Shown: positions 42,944 to 52,184 of the stretch, one piece after another
How the letters are laid out: each line of letters begins with the position of its first letter
Numbering within the stretch: position 1 is the first letter of the stretch
Source of the DNA: an uncultured Litoreibacter sp.
Lineage (GTDB): Bacteria > Pseudomonadota > Alphaproteobacteria > Rhodobacterales > Rhodobacteraceae
DNA: 64,000 nucleotides
Direction of reading: 5' to 3'
Assembly (NCBI GenBank): GCA_947494645.1
Contig: CANLVO010000001.1
Coordinates: 1,426,001-1,490,000 of the forward strand
Notes under the pieces: model-generated
What the model was told of the DNA's origin: nothing
Database searches by the model: none
The model's input: only the letters and a program-made list of their open reading frames with translations
Made by a program: the position numbers and the translations under genes

Positions 42944-43993
42944 ATGAACCACGTCACCAAATTGCTGGGCACTGCTGCCCTTGCCTTCACCACCTCGACC
43001 GCTTTTGCCGCCGACCCCGACCTTCTGGTCTTCGACTGGTCCGGCTACGAGGAAGAAGGCTTCTTCATCAAATACGCCGAAAAGCACGGCCAGGGCCCGA
43101 CCTACGCCTTCTTCGGCGAAGAAGAAGAGGCCTTCCAGAAGCTGCGCTCCGGCTTTAAGGCCGACGTGGCCCACCCCTGCTCGCAATCGGTCGACAAGTG
43201 GTTCCAGGCGGGGCTCATCGAGCCGTGGGATATCTCGAAAATCCCCAGCTACGACACGCTCGCGGATCTCTACAAAACCGATCCCACCTTCGTGCGTGAC
43301 GGCGAGGTTTATTTCATCCCCGCCGATCTCGGCATGACCGGCATCGCCTATCTCAGCGAGGACGTGCCCGCCGAGGATGTGGCCTCGCTACAGGTCTTCC
43401 TTGATCCGAAATATGCAGGCCGCACGTCCCTGCCGGACAATGTCGATGACGCCTTCGCGCTGGCCTATCTGGCCACCGGCACATCTGACTGGACAAAGGC
43501 CACGGAAGAGGACTTCAAGAAAGCATCCGACTGGTTGCGGCAGGCCCATGCCAATGCCCGCGCCTATTGGGCTGATGGCGCAGAACTCGCCCAGCTGATG
43601 GCCACAGGCGAGGTGCAAATCGCCTGGTCTTGGAACGAAACCCCGGTCCAGATGGTCGCCGATGAGTACAAAGTCGGCTTCCAGCGGCAGGCGGCGGAAG
43701 GCTCCTCAAGCTGGTTCTGCGGCTATGTGAACCTGAAAGACGGCCCCGGCTCAGAGGAAAAAGCGCATGATTTCATCGAAAGCTTCCTCAGCGCGGAAAC
43801 TGCCGACTACATCGTCAATGAGTGGGGTTACGGTCACTCCAACACCACGGCCATGGCGACATTTGGCGAAGAAACCCTGACCGAGGTGGGCCTCAACGAC
43901 ATTGCGGCACCACAGCTGGCCCAGCTGCCAATGGACAACGCGCTCCGCGAAGCCATGATCAAGGACTTCGAGCGCATCAAGGCCGGGTTCTAA
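42944..43993 (+). CDS. spermidine/putrescine-type ABC substrate-binding protein
   Basis: 349 residues. A signal peptide (LLGTAALAFTTSTAFAA) precedes a PotD-like type 2 periplasmic-binding domain: LLVFDWSGYEEEGFFIKYAE, DVAHPCSQSVDKWFQAGLIEPWD, YFIPADLGMTGIAY, AWSWNETPVQM, NEWGYGHSN. PotD-type proteins deliver polyamines or related amines to an ABC permease. No permease or ATPase genes lie nearby, so it is an orphan. SD GGAGAG before ATG 42944; a strong terminator follows the stop. Confidence 0.9.
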   Translation: MNHVTKLLGTAALAFTTSTAFAADPDLLVFDWSGYEEEGFFIKYAEKHGQGPTYAFFGEEEEAFQKLRSGFKADVAHPCSQSVDKWFQAGLIEPWDISKIPSYDTLADLYKTDPTFVRDGEVYFIPADLGMTGIAYLSEDVPAEDVASLQVFLDPKYAGRTSLPDNVDDAFALAYLATGTSDWTKATEEDFKKASDWLRQAHANARAYWADGAELAQLMATGEVQIAWSWNETPVQMVADEYKVGFQRQAAEGSSSWFCGYVNLKDGPGSEEKAHDFIESFLSAETADYIVNEWGYGHSNTTAMATFGEETLTEVGLNDIAAPQLAQLPMDNALREAMIKDFERIKAGF

Positions 43994-44022
43994 GCCCACT
44001 CCAGAACCTTCAAATGACAACA

Positions 44023-44056
44023 ACGGGTCCGCCAGTGCGGGCCCGTTTTCTTTTGT
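44023..44056 (+). terminator. rho-independent terminator after the PotD-like gene
   Basis: ACGGGTCCGC-CAGT-GCGGGCCCGT (10-bp stem with one G-T wobble) followed by TTTTCTTTT, 30 bases after the stop codon. Confidence 0.93.
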
Positions 44057-44166
44057 CACAACGGTTTAAGCAAAATTGTCTGCACTTAGCAGGCGCGAGG
44101 AAAGGTTTGAGGAACCAGTCTTCGGCATCTCAGAGGTTCGACCCGCCAACGGACCAAGAGTTTGCC

Positions 44167-45381
44167 ATGACCCTACGCACCGAAATCCTGCTCAACCCCG
44201 GCGACTTGCTTTATACTGAGGGGGGCGAAAACGATTGCGGCTATATCATCGAAAGCGGTGAAATCATCCTCTATGGCACGATTGACGGCAAGCGCGTCGA
44301 TATCGAGCGGCGCGGCCCCGGCTCAATTGTGGGGGAGCTGTCGGTGCTCACTGGCCGCCCGCGCACCGTCTCTGTCGCAGCCCTCACCGAATGCCGCGCC
44401 TTCCGGGTGTCCGCCTCCCAAATCCTCGCCTTGTTCGAAAAGCTCGACCCTGTCCTGCGCGCCTGCATCGACACCTCCATCACCTTCAACGCAACCCTAC
44501 AGGATCAAGCCGCCAACCCAGACAGGCCCCGGCAGGAGGTCACGCTGGCCCCCTCAACCCTAAGCAACGCAGAAGAGCTGATCGCGGAGCTGCGTTTCGA
44601 AAACGATTTGGTGCGGGGACTACAAAATGGCGAGTTCAAAATGGTCTATCAGCCAATCGTGGGCCTCACAGAAGGCGATATCGTGGGGTTTGAGGCCCTG
44701 ATGCGCTGGACCCATCCAGAGATGGGCTTCGTGCCCCCCGACCGCTTCATTCAGGCCGCAGAACGCATCGGCGCAATCCACGAGTTGACCGATTTCGCCC
44801 TGATGGAGGCCTGCAGCGCCTTGGCACGCCTGCGCACTCAAGCCGACACCCCCACAGACCTGTTCGCCTCCGTCAATATTTCTGGCCAGGACATCGTGCG
44901 GCCGGGCTTTGTGGATTTCCTCACCCATGTCATCGACCTGCATAATCTCGAGCCGCGCCACATCAAACTGGAAGTCACGGAAACCGCCCTCATCGCCGAT
45001 TTCGACGCCGCCGACACTCACTTCAAACGGTTGCGGGAGCTTGGCTTCGGGCTGTCCATTGATGATTTCGGCACCGGCTACTCTAACCTCGGCTATCTCA
45101 AATCGCTGCCGCTGACCGCGCTGAAAATTGACCGCGCCTTTGCTGGTGATGCCCATCAAAACGCGGTCTCACGCGGCATCGTGCGGCTGCTCATCGCGCT
45201 GGGTAAGGAGCTAGGCGTCGACATCATCGCCGAAGGGCTTGAAACCATCAACGATGTCCAAACCCTGCAAAATCTGGGCTGCCGCTACGCGCAGGGCTAC
45301 TATTTCCACAAACCCATGGCAGAGGCAGAGCTGGCCGCGCAGTTGCAAACAGATTCTGGAAAACGCCGCAACGTGGCCTGA
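44167..45381 (+). CDS. cyclic di-GMP phosphodiesterase: cNMP-binding domain + EAL
   Basis: 404 residues. Residues ~5-120 are a Crp-type cNMP-binding barrel (LLYTEGGENDCGYIIESGEIILYG, PGSIVGELSVLTGRPRTVSV). From ~150 an EAL domain keeps the catalytic set: FEALMRW (Glu176), SVNISGQDI, EVTETAL, DDFGTGYSNLGYLKSLP (Asp299, Asp300), LKIDRAF, EGLET, QGYYFHKPM. It should hydrolyse c-di-GMP to pGpG, gated by a nucleotide or other ligand bound to the barrel. The open frame extends upstream to 43822 through the PotD end and terminator, so ATG 44167 is used. Confidence 0.92.
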   Translation: MTLRTEILLNPGDLLYTEGGENDCGYIIESGEIILYGTIDGKRVDIERRGPGSIVGELSVLTGRPRTVSVAALTECRAFRVSASQILALFEKLDPVLRACIDTSITFNATLQDQAANPDRPRQEVTLAPSTLSNAEELIAELRFENDLVRGLQNGEFKMVYQPIVGLTEGDIVGFEALMRWTHPEMGFVPPDRFIQAAERIGAIHELTDFALMEACSALARLRTQADTPTDLFASVNISGQDIVRPGFVDFLTHVIDLHNLEPRHIKLEVTETALIADFDAADTHFKRLRELGFGLSIDDFGTGYSNLGYLKSLPLTALKIDRAFAGDAHQNAVSRGIVRLLIALGKELGVDIIAEGLETINDVQTLQNLGCRYAQGYYFHKPMAEAELAAQLQTDSGKRRNVA

Positions 45382-45414
45382 TGGCACGCGAGCGGCTCAA
45401 ACCAACACCAAAGA

Positions 45415-45443
45415 TTGCAAAGCCGCGCCTGCCTCCCTATATC
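45415..45443 (+). promoter_or_regulatory. predicted sigma-70 promoter of ssrA
   Basis: TTGCAA (45415-45420), a 17-base spacer and TATATC (45438-45443). The predicted start near 45450 coincides with the beginning of the tmRNA acceptor piece. Confidence 0.6.
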
Positions 45444-45449
45444 TACTCT

Positions 45450-45770
45450 GTCCTTCGGGACTATGGACATAAACGCGCTCGTAATAAGCGGATCGGACCC
45501 GGGGGCGGTACCCGGCGACTCCACCAAACATCCTTCATTTGAGGATCATGGGGTCGAAATAGGATCGACGAACGTCTAAAGGGGTTAGCTTTGTCTCGGT
45601 GAGTTACCACCGTTATCGGTACATTTAAGCTAGTTGCAAATGACAACAAAGCTCCAATGGCGATGGCTGCGTAAGCAGTCGGAACTATTGAAATCTTAAG
45701 CCCTGTCGCCTAGCCGCGGCAGGCGGGGTTCGCAGGTACCTGGCAACAGAAACCTGCACTTCCTCCCCCT
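45450..45770 (+). ncRNA. ssrA: circularly permuted two-piece tmRNA
   Basis: Recognised from structure. The acceptor piece comes first (~45450-45526), ending GGCGACTCCACCA with a T-arm (ACCCGGGGGCGGTACCCGG). A 23-base intervening segment (45527-45549) follows, then the coding piece starts GGGGTCGAAATAGGATCGAC at 45550; GGGGTC pairs with GACTCC of the acceptor end. The tag reading frame at 45636-45674 encodes ANDNKAPMAMAA followed by TAA, an alphaproteobacterial-type tag. Helices downstream (CCTGTCGC/GCGGCAGG; GCAGGT/AACCTGC) are the rest of the coding piece; its 3' end near 45770 is approximate. Rescues stalled ribosomes and tags proteins for ClpXP. Confidence 0.93.
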
Positions 45771-45838
45771 CGAATTTCGCGATTTCAGGCCGGTCTGCTA
45801 GGATCATCCCAATATATTTTTGTGAGGGGATTTTAGCT

Positions 45839-46270
45839 ATGACAAATGAACAGGTTATTCGGGAATGGTTCCGCCGCTTCTGGGACGAGCAAGACATGAG
45901 CGCCGTCGAGGACTTGGCGCAACCCGACGCACGCGCCAGCGGGATGGCCCATGCCCACGCCATCAACCCGGACGAAATCGTGGCCTTCGCTCAGATGATG
46001 TTTGGCCATATCGGCAACCTCAAGACAACGTTTCATCAATTCGTCGATCAAGGCGAATGGTGCGCCTTCCACTTCACCATCAACGCCACCCATCTTGAAA
46101 CCGGGAACCCTGTGTCGCTCGATGCCCAGACCATAACCCACATCGTCGACGGGCGCATCAAGACCGGCATCAACCATGTCGACTATATCTCGTTCTTCCA
46201 GCAAATCGGCCTGATGCCCGAACAGACGCTGGAAAACTGCTTTGCGGGATGCAGGTATCAACAGGTCTAA
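45839..46270 (+). CDS. NTF2-like (SnoaL/ester-cyclase type) protein
   Basis: 143 residues, one NTF2-like alpha+beta cone domain: VIREWFRRFWDEQDMSAVEDLAQPDA, NPDEIVAFAQMMFGHIGNLKTTFHQFVDQGEWCAFHFTI, DGRIKTGINHVDYISFFQQIGL. Function cannot be assigned; family members include cyclases, isomerases and binding proteins. SD GAGGGGA before ATG 45839. Its 3' end overlaps convergently with the ArsR-type gene by four bases. Confidence 0.82.
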   Translation: MTNEQVIREWFRRFWDEQDMSAVEDLAQPDARASGMAHAHAINPDEIVAFAQMMFGHIGNLKTTFHQFVDQGEWCAFHFTINATHLETGNPVSLDAQTITHIVDGRIKTGINHVDYISFFQQIGLMPEQTLENCFAGCRYQQV

Positions 46271-46941
46271 ATCCCAAACGCCGCCCGAAACGCCACATCG
46301 CCATGGCGGGTAAACCGCACCGCGCGGGTGCCCTCCACACGCTCGGCCCAGCCCTGCGCATAGACGTGATCCAGAATGCCGCGCCCAAGACGCCCTGCCA
46401 GATGCGAGCGCCGCTCTGACCAGTCCAGACATTCGCGACACAATGGCGCACGGCTTTTGCCCCCCAGCACAATCCCAAGCTGGGTGATCTTCTCTTGACC
46501 AATGGCGGTCAGCGCCAACCGGTCCGGACCCACATCAAGAAACCCGCGCGCCACCATCGCATCAAACAAGGCCACGCCCATGTCACCCGCCAGATGGTTG
46601 TAGCATACCCGTGCCTGACGCAGTTCGGCGTCGCGCGGCCCGGTCCGGGTGCGCAATTGCCCGGTCTTGGCCGCCAGCCCCATAAGCGCCTCCAAAACGA
46701 CAGCCACGTCATCGCTGGCCAGTTTGAAATAATGGTGCCGGCCTTGCCGCGCGCGGCTGATGAGCCGCCCGGCCTCCAGCCCCTGCAAATGCGCGGAGGC
46801 TGTCTGCGCGCTAACCCCGGCCTCCGCCGCCAGTTCTCCGGCGGTCAACGCTTTCCCGCTCATCAATGCGGCCAACATATTGGCCCGCCCGGGATCCCCG
46901 ATCAACGCCGCCACCCGCGAGATATCTGGTCCGTCCTTCAT
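46267..46941 (-). CDS. ArsR family winged-helix regulator
   Basis: About 224 residues, with an ArsR HTH (ISRVAALIGDPGRANMLAALMSGKALTAGELAAEAGVSAQTASAHLQGLEAGRLISRARQGRHHYFKL) and a longer C-terminal region with Cys residues (LCRECLDWSERRSHLAGRLG), as in ArsR proteins around 220 residues that are not simple metal sensors. ATG 46941 has GGAGG five bases ahead, better than 46953. It is divergent from the NIPSNAP/monooxygenase pair, which it probably represses. Confidence 0.87.
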   Translation of the reverse strand: MKDGPDISRVAALIGDPGRANMLAALMSGKALTAGELAAEAGVSAQTASAHLQGLEAGRLISRARQGRHHYFKLASDDVAVVLEALMGLAAKTGQLRTRTGPRDAELRQARVCYNHLAGDMGVALFDAMVARGFLDVGPDRLALTAIGQEKITQLGIVLGGKSRAPLCRECLDWSERRSHLAGRLGRGILDHVYAQGWAERVEGTRAVRFTRHGDVAFRAAFGI

Positions 46942-47079
46942 AGGTGCCTCCATTATTCGTCCACACACGAACCATGCGCGACGACGGAGTAAAATTCAAT
47001 CCCGCACAGTTCGCCCCAAACCGAAGCATCCACAGCGCGACCGCAGCTAGGCTGCACAAGAACCACAAAGGAGACACCC

Positions 47080-47403
47080 ATGCTGACCTGCATCATCCGC
47101 TACCAGATCGACCCCACGAAAAAACACCATTTCGAGCAGTATGCCCGCAACTGGGGCCAGGCGATCCCCCGCAACGGGGCCGACCTGATCGGCTATTACG
47201 CGCCGCATGAAGGCTCCTCCACATTGGCCTATGGCCTCTACAACATCCCGTCTTTGGCCGAATATGAAGCCTACCGCGCCCGCCTTGCCGCCGATCCATT
47301 AGGCCGCGAGAATTACGAATTTGCCCAATCCGAGAAGTTCATCTTGCGCGAGGACCGCACATTCCTGAAACTCGCCTCCACACCACATGGAGTCCCCGCA
47401 TGA
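47080..47403 (+). CDS. NIPSNAP family protein
   Basis: 107 residues, ferredoxin-like dimeric alpha/beta barrel: CIIRYQIDPTKKHHFEQYARNWGQAIPRNGADLIGYYAPHEGS, YGLYNIPSLAEYEAYRARLAADPLGRENYEFAQSEKFILREDRTFLK. Function unknown; often beside monooxygenase-like genes of the same fold. Overlaps the next gene by four bases (ATGA at 47400) and is divergent from an ArsR regulator. Confidence 0.87.
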   Translation: MLTCIIRYQIDPTKKHHFEQYARNWGQAIPRNGADLIGYYAPHEGSSTLAYGLYNIPSLAEYEAYRARLAADPLGRENYEFAQSEKFILREDRTFLKLASTPHGVPA

Positions 47404-47786
47404 TCGCCGTTATGTTCGAAGTCGAGCCCGCAAAAGGCAGAAAAGACAACTACTTACAACTCGCAGCCAAGATGCGCCCGCTATTGGAAGAGGTCGACGG
47501 CTTCATCTCGGTCGAACGCTTCCAGTCCATCACAAACCCCGAAAAGATGATCTCGCTCTCGTTTTTTCGCGACGAAGAAGCGCTGGCCAATTGGCGCACA
47601 TTGGCCGAACACCGTGCCGTGCAAAAAGCAGGCCGCGAGGGGCTGTTTTCCGGCTACCGCCTGCGCATCGGTGCCGTCATTCGCGATTACGGTCTGAACG
47701 AGCGGCGTGATCAGGCACCGGATGACAGCAACATCGCCCATGGCTGCCCCTATGTCGCCGACACCAAGCCAGAAGCCCCCGCTTGA
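47400..47786 (+). CDS. antibiotic biosynthesis monooxygenase (ABM) family protein
   Basis: 128 residues, one ABM ferredoxin-like domain: MIAVMFEVEPAKGRKDNYLQLAAKMRPLLEEVDGFISVERFQSITNPEKMISLSFFRDEEALANWRTLAEHRAVQKAGR. These small cofactor-free enzymes oxidise quinone-like molecules; some have other roles. The tail after ~100 is polar. Co-translated with the NIPSNAP gene. Confidence 0.87.
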   Translation: MIAVMFEVEPAKGRKDNYLQLAAKMRPLLEEVDGFISVERFQSITNPEKMISLSFFRDEEALANWRTLAEHRAVQKAGREGLFSGYRLRIGAVIRDYGLNERRDQAPDDSNIAHGCPYVADTKPEAPA

Positions 47787-47900
47787 CCAAGACCCGCGCG
47801 GGTCGTTAACCTGACCGCATGGGGTCCGCGACCACCCCGTGAGGCGACAGCCCAAGTTTCGCATCCCACTGTCAAACGTCTTAACAAACGGGGTGCATCC

Positions 47901-48695
47901 ATGCCTGGCTTTAACGAAATTTCCTGCGCGCAACTGATGCGGCTGATCGGCACGCCCGATGCGCCGCAGATCATCGACGTCACAATCGACGAGGACTTCG
48001 ACGCGGATCCCCATCTGATCCCCACCGCTCGCCGCTGGCCCCATGACCGGATCGAGGAACTGACGCCCTCACTCAAAGGCAAACACGTCGTCACAATTTG
48101 CCAGAAGGGCAAGAAGCTTAGCCGCGGCAGCGCGGCCCTGTTGGCCACCCACGGCATCCGCGCCGAGAACCTTGAAGGCGGCAATTATGCGTGGCGTGAC
48201 AACGACTTACCGCGAATTTCTCATGCAAACCTGCCTGCGTCCCCCCGCTGGGTCACCCGCCACCGCCCGAAAATCGACCGCATCGCCTGCCCATGGCTGA
48301 TCCGCCGTTTCGTCGATCCCGCAGCACAAATCATGTTCGTAGCCCCCTCAGATGTCGAACTGGTTGCCGAAAAATTTGGCGCCACGCCCTTTGACACCGA
48401 AACCCCGCCCTTCTGCCACGTAGGCGAGGCCTGTACCTTTGACCAGATGCTCGACATTTTCGGTCTCGACACGGAACCGTTGCGCAGGCTTGCCACTGTG
48501 ATCCGCGCCGCCGACACCAACCGCCATGATCTCGCACCCGAGGCCGCGGGCCTCTTGGCGCTCAGCATCGGGCTCAGCCGGGCCCATAAAAGCGACACGG
48601 CTCAATTGGAGGCCGCGATGCCGCTCTACGACGCCCTCTACCGCTGGGCTCGCGACGGGCAAGGCGAAACCCATGACGACGCCCCCAAATCATGA
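47901..48695 (+). CDS. rhodanese-chromate resistance (ChrB-like) protein
   Basis: 264 residues. Residues ~5-105 are a rhodanese-like domain with a putative active Cys in TICQKGKKLSRG (~69). From ~115 comes the ChrB C-terminal domain: WVTRHRPKIDRIACPWLIRRFVDPAAQIMFV, and FDTETPPFCHVGEACTFDQML. ChrB-like proteins accompany ChrA and may sense or reduce chromate. Overlaps chrA by four bases (ATGA at 48692). The Arg-Cys-Pro-Trp-Leu-Ile-Arg-Arg-Phe-like motif is diagnostic of the family. Confidence 0.88.
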   Translation: MPGFNEISCAQLMRLIGTPDAPQIIDVTIDEDFDADPHLIPTARRWPHDRIEELTPSLKGKHVVTICQKGKKLSRGSAALLATHGIRAENLEGGNYAWRDNDLPRISHANLPASPRWVTRHRPKIDRIACPWLIRRFVDPAAQIMFVAPSDVELVAEKFGATPFDTETPPFCHVGEACTFDQMLDIFGLDTEPLRRLATVIRAADTNRHDLAPEAAGLLALSIGLSRAHKSDTAQLEAAMPLYDALYRWARDGQGETHDDAPKS

Positions 48696-49933
48696 CCCAC
48701 GCTGACCTGTTTCGCATCTTTGGCCGGATCGGGCTTCTGTCGTTCGGCGGCCCCGCTGCGCAAATCGCGCTGATGCACAAAGAGCTGGTCGAAGACCGCC
48801 CATGGCTTAGCGAGCAGCAATTCCTGCGCGCGCTCAGCTTTTGCATGTTGCTGCCCGGCCCCGAAGCCATGCAACTCGCCACCTATGCAGGCTGGCGCTT
48901 GAAAGGTGTCACTGGCGGGTTGATTGCGGGGCTCCTGTTCGTCCTGCCCGGAGCCCTCGTGATCCTGGCTCTCGCGCTCGGCTACGCCGCCATCGGCGGC
49001 CTCGACTGGGTGCAATCTCTGTTTCTCGGCATCAAGGCCGTGGTCGTCGTCATCGTCATCGAGGCGCTTCTGAAAATCTCCAAACGCGCCTTGAAGCGCC
49101 CCGCCCATTGGGCCTTGGCAGCCGCAGCGTTTCTCAGCATCTACGTCTTTTCCGTCCCCTTCCCGCTTATCATCCTGACGGCAGGCCTCATCGGCGCGGT
49201 GCTCTCTAGCGACACACTGCCCCAGGACGCAGCCCCCGTGCCGTTCAACGAAACTCTACAGCGCATCGCGCTTTGGGCCGCTATCTGGCTGGTGCCGCTC
49301 GCCGCAATCTACGCCATCGACCCCGCCTTCCTCGGCCCGCTCGGGCTGTTTTTCTCCAAACTCGCGCTGGTCACCTTTGGCGGCGCCTATGCGGTGCTGG
49401 CCTATATGACCCAAGCCGTCGTCGGTGATCTAGGCTGGCTCACCACAGCGGAGATGATGGACGCGCTGGGTCTGGCCGAAACCACTCCCGGGCCGCTGAT
49501 ACTGGTGACCGAGTTCGTGGGCGTTCTCGCAGGCTACCGCGAAGGCGGCATCGCCTTGGCGCTTACCGCCGGGCTGGTTACGCTCTGGGTTACCTTCGCG
49601 CCGTGCTTTCTGTGGATTTTTGCTGGCGCGCCCTACATCGATTGGCTCGCCAGCAGGCCCCGGCTCGCCTCCGCGCTCACCGCCATCACCGCCGCCGTGG
49701 TCGGCGTCATTTTGAACCTCACCCTCTGGTTCGCGCTCAACCTGTTCTTCGCCCAGCTTGACACATACCCGCTAGGCTTCGGTGCGCTGCTTGTCCCGGC
49801 GCTCGCGACGCTACAACCGGTCCCCGTCCTGCTGACCCTCGCCGCCGGATATCTGCTCTTGATCCGCCATATGAACCTGATCGTGGTGCTGGGTCTCGGC
49901 GCTCTGGCGGGCTTGCTCACCAGCCTGCTCTGA
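48692..49933 (+). CDS. chrA: chromate efflux transporter
   Basis: 413 residues, CHR family with two homologous halves of about six helices: FGRIGLLSFGGPAAQIALMHKELVED (repeat 1) and FSKLALVTFGGAYAVLAYMTQAVVGDLGWL (repeat 2), each followed by an EF/GLAETTPGPLILVTEFVG or MLLPGPEAMQLATYAGW type segment. Exports chromate using the proton gradient; sulfate-related anions are also possible substrates. Paired with the rhodanese-ChrB gene. Confidence 0.93.
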   Translation: MTHADLFRIFGRIGLLSFGGPAAQIALMHKELVEDRPWLSEQQFLRALSFCMLLPGPEAMQLATYAGWRLKGVTGGLIAGLLFVLPGALVILALALGYAAIGGLDWVQSLFLGIKAVVVVIVIEALLKISKRALKRPAHWALAAAAFLSIYVFSVPFPLIILTAGLIGAVLSSDTLPQDAAPVPFNETLQRIALWAAIWLVPLAAIYAIDPAFLGPLGLFFSKLALVTFGGAYAVLAYMTQAVVGDLGWLTTAEMMDALGLAETTPGPLILVTEFVGVLAGYREGGIALALTAGLVTLWVTFAPCFLWIFAGAPYIDWLASRPRLASALTAITAAVVGVILNLTLWFALNLFFAQLDTYPLGFGALLVPALATLQPVPVLLTLAAGYLLLIRHMNLIVVLGLGALAGLLTSLL

Positions 49934-50002
49934 TCGCCCCTTTCCCTCCGCCCCGAATCCCGTATGCTTGACGCAAAGAGAGCACCGGGGAACCAGCAGC
50001 CC

Positions 50003-50509
50003 ATGCCTGACACAATCGACTACGGCAAGAAGATGCACCACGCGATGCGCAGCCTGATCAAGGGCGTGCTACAGGACGTGGCCGATCACGGGCTGCCGGG
50101 CGAGCACCACTTCTTCATCACCTACGACACCCAGCACCCGGATGTGGAGATGGCCGACTGGCTGTTCGACCGCTACCCAGAGGAAATCACCATCGTCATC
50201 CAGAACTGGTATGACGCGCTGTTCGTGGGCGAGGACGGCTTCCAGATCACGCTGAATTTCGGCGACAGCCCGGAGCCCCTGAAAGTCCCCTTCGACGCCC
50301 TGCGCACCTTTGTCGATCCGTCGGTCGAATTTGGCCTGCGGTTCGAGACCCACGACATCGACGACGAAGACGCACCAGAGCTGCACGACGTGATCGACCT
50401 GGCCGAGGATGACATTCCCGAGCCGATACCAGAGCCAGACCCCATCCCGGCAGCCAAAGCCGACACCAAGGCCGATGTCGTTAGCCTCGACAGTTTCCGC
50501 AAGAACTGA
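50003..50509 (+). CDS. sspB: SspB family ClpXP adaptor (alphaproteobacterial)
   Basis: 168 residues. The N-terminal domain IDYGKKMHHAMRSLIKGVLQDVADHGLPGEHHFFITYDTQHPDVEMADWLFDRYPEEITIVIQNWYDAL is the alpha-type SspB fold that grips the ssrA tag; the acidic, Pro-rich linker ends VVSLDSFRKN, a short ClpX-binding tail. It delivers ssrA-tagged proteins to ClpXP. The ATG at 50003 begins the homology; the frame extends to 49964. The ssrA gene lies 4.2 kb away in the same window. Confidence 0.9.
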   Translation: MPDTIDYGKKMHHAMRSLIKGVLQDVADHGLPGEHHFFITYDTQHPDVEMADWLFDRYPEEITIVIQNWYDALFVGEDGFQITLNFGDSPEPLKVPFDALRTFVDPSVEFGLRFETHDIDDEDAPELHDVIDLAEDDIPEPIPEPDPIPAAKADTKADVVSLDSFRKN

Positions 50510-50610
50510 CGGCTCACAAAGCCTCGACCCTTTCCTGCCTCATGTTGTCATGCGCCCGCCCGCGCCTTATAGCCCTTGGGCAGTGATCATTTGCCAACAG
50601 GACCCCCTTC

Positions 50611-52005
50611 ATGAGCGATACTTTCCGCACCGAGACCGACAGCTTTGGCCCTTTGGAGGTCCCGTCCGACAAATACTGGGGCGCGCAAACGCAACGCTCG
50701 ATCATGAACTTCCCTATCGGCTGGGAAAAGCAGCCGGTGGCCATCATCCGCGCGCTCGGCGTGGTCAAGAAAGCCGCCGCGGCCGTCAATCTGGGCTTCG
50801 GTGATCTCGACAAGGACCTCGCCCCTGCCATCGCACAGGCCGCGCAAGAGGTGATCGACGGCAAGTTCGACGACAACTTCCCGCTGGTCGTCTGGCAGAC
50901 CGGCTCCGGCACGCAATCGAACATGAACGCCAACGAGGTGATCTCCAACCGCGCCATCGAGATTTTGGGCGGCGAGATGGGCTCCAAAACCCCCGTTCAC
51001 CCCAATGACCACTGCAACATGGGCCAGTCCTCCAACGACACCTTCCCAACGGCCATGCATGTCGCCATCGCCATGATGGCCCGCGACACGCTGCTGCCCG
51101 GCCTGCGCAAATTGCATGCAGCATTGGTCGCCAAGTCGGACGAATTCAAAGACATCATCAAGATCGGCCGCACCCACACACAGGACGCAACGCCTCTGAC
51201 TTTGGGTCAGGAATTCGGCGGCTACGCGCATCAAATGGCCAAAGCCATCGAACGCGTGGAAGCCTGCCTGCCCGACATCTACGAGCTGGCCCAAGGCGGC
51301 ACCGCCGTAGGCACCGGCCTGAACACCCGCAAAGGCTTCGCGGAAAAGGTCGCGGCCGAAATCGCATCCATCACCGACCTGCCCTTCGTCACCGCCCCCA
51401 ACAAGTTCGAGGCACTGGCCGCTCACGACGCCATGGTCATGTTCTCCGGCGCGCTGAAGACCGCCGCCGCCTCCATGTTCAAAATCGCCAATGACATGCG
51501 CCTGCTGGGCTCCGGCCCGCGCTCGGGTCTGGGCGAGCTGATCCTGCCCGAAAACGAGCCCGGCTCGTCGATCATGCCTGGCAAGGTGAACCCCACACAG
51601 GCCGAGGCGCTGACCATGGTCTGCGCCCATGTCATGGGCAATGATGCCGCCGTGGGCTTCGCAGGCTCCCAAGGCCATTTCGAGCTGAACGTCTACAACC
51701 CAATGATGAGCTACAACGTTCTGCAATCCATGCAGCTTTTGGGCGACGCGGCGGGCAGCTTTACCGACAACATGGTCGTGGGCACGCAGGCCAACGTTGA
51801 ACGCATCGACAAACTGATGAAGGAATCGCTGATGCTGGTCACCGCACTGGCGCCCACCATCGGCTATGACAACGCCACCAAGGTTGCCAAGACCGCGCAT
51901 AAAAACGGCACCACCTTGAAAGAGGAGGCCATCGCCTTGGGCCTCGTCGATGCCGAAACCTTCGACCGCGTGGTCCGGCCCGAGGATATGATCGGGCCGA
52001 AATGA
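50611..52005 (+). CDS. fumC: fumarate hydratase class II
   Basis: 464 residues: [57 protein letters not shown], and the superfamily signature [15 protein letters not shown], with catalytic Ser in the SS loop. Converts fumarate to malate in the TCA cycle, oxygen-stable type. Its stop overlaps the DUF4169 start (ATGA at 52002). Confidence 0.97.
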   Translation: MSDTFRTETDSFGPLEVPSDKYWGAQTQRSIMNFPIGWEKQPVAIIRALGVVKKAAAAVNLGFGDLDKDLAPAIAQAAQEVIDGKFDDNFPLVVWQTGSGTQSNMNANEVISNRAIEILGGEMGSKTPVHPNDHCNMGQSSNDTFPTAMHVAIAMMARDTLLPGLRKLHAALVAKSDEFKDIIKIGRTHTQDATPLTLGQEFGGYAHQMAKAIERVEACLPDIYELAQGGTAVGTGLNTRKGFAEKVAAEIASITDLPFVTAPNKFEALAAHDAMVMFSGALKTAAASMFKIANDMRLLGSGPRSGLGELILPENEPGSSIMPGKVNPTQAEALTMVCAHVMGNDAAVGFAGSQGHFELNVYNPMMSYNVLQSMQLLGDAAGSFTDNMVVGTQANVERIDKLMKESLMLVTALAPTIGYDNATKVAKTAHKNGTTLKEEAIALGLVDAETFDRVVRPEDMIGPK

Positions 52006-52184
52006 AACCCGTCAACCTGAACCAGTTTCGCAAGGCAAAGGCGCGGGCCGAAGACAAAGCCCGTGCCGACCAAAACGCCGCCCGCTTTGGCCGCACCAAG
52101 GCCTGCAAAGACCGCGAGGCCGCGAAACTAGAAAAGGTCCGCAAAACGCTCGATCAGCATAAACGGGACAAGGGCGAGCCGTGA
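52002..52184 (+). CDS. DUF4169 family small protein
   Basis: 60 residues, highly charged ([30 protein letters not shown]), the DUF4169 pattern found almost only in alphaproteobacteria next to fumC and a ribbon-helix-helix gene. Function unknown. Overlaps both neighbours by four bases. Confidence 0.88.
   Translation: MKPVNLNQFRKAKARAEDKARADQNAARFGRTKACKDREAAKLEKVRKTLDQHKRDKGEP

Noticed and set aside
45461-45649. minus-strand frame in the ssrA region
   Set aside because: The region is explained by the tmRNA; the frame is accidental.
50587-51900. 437-residue open frame antisense to fumC
   Set aside because: Shadow of a G/C-rich coding frame; composition rich in Gly/His/Val as expected from antisense, no family similarity.
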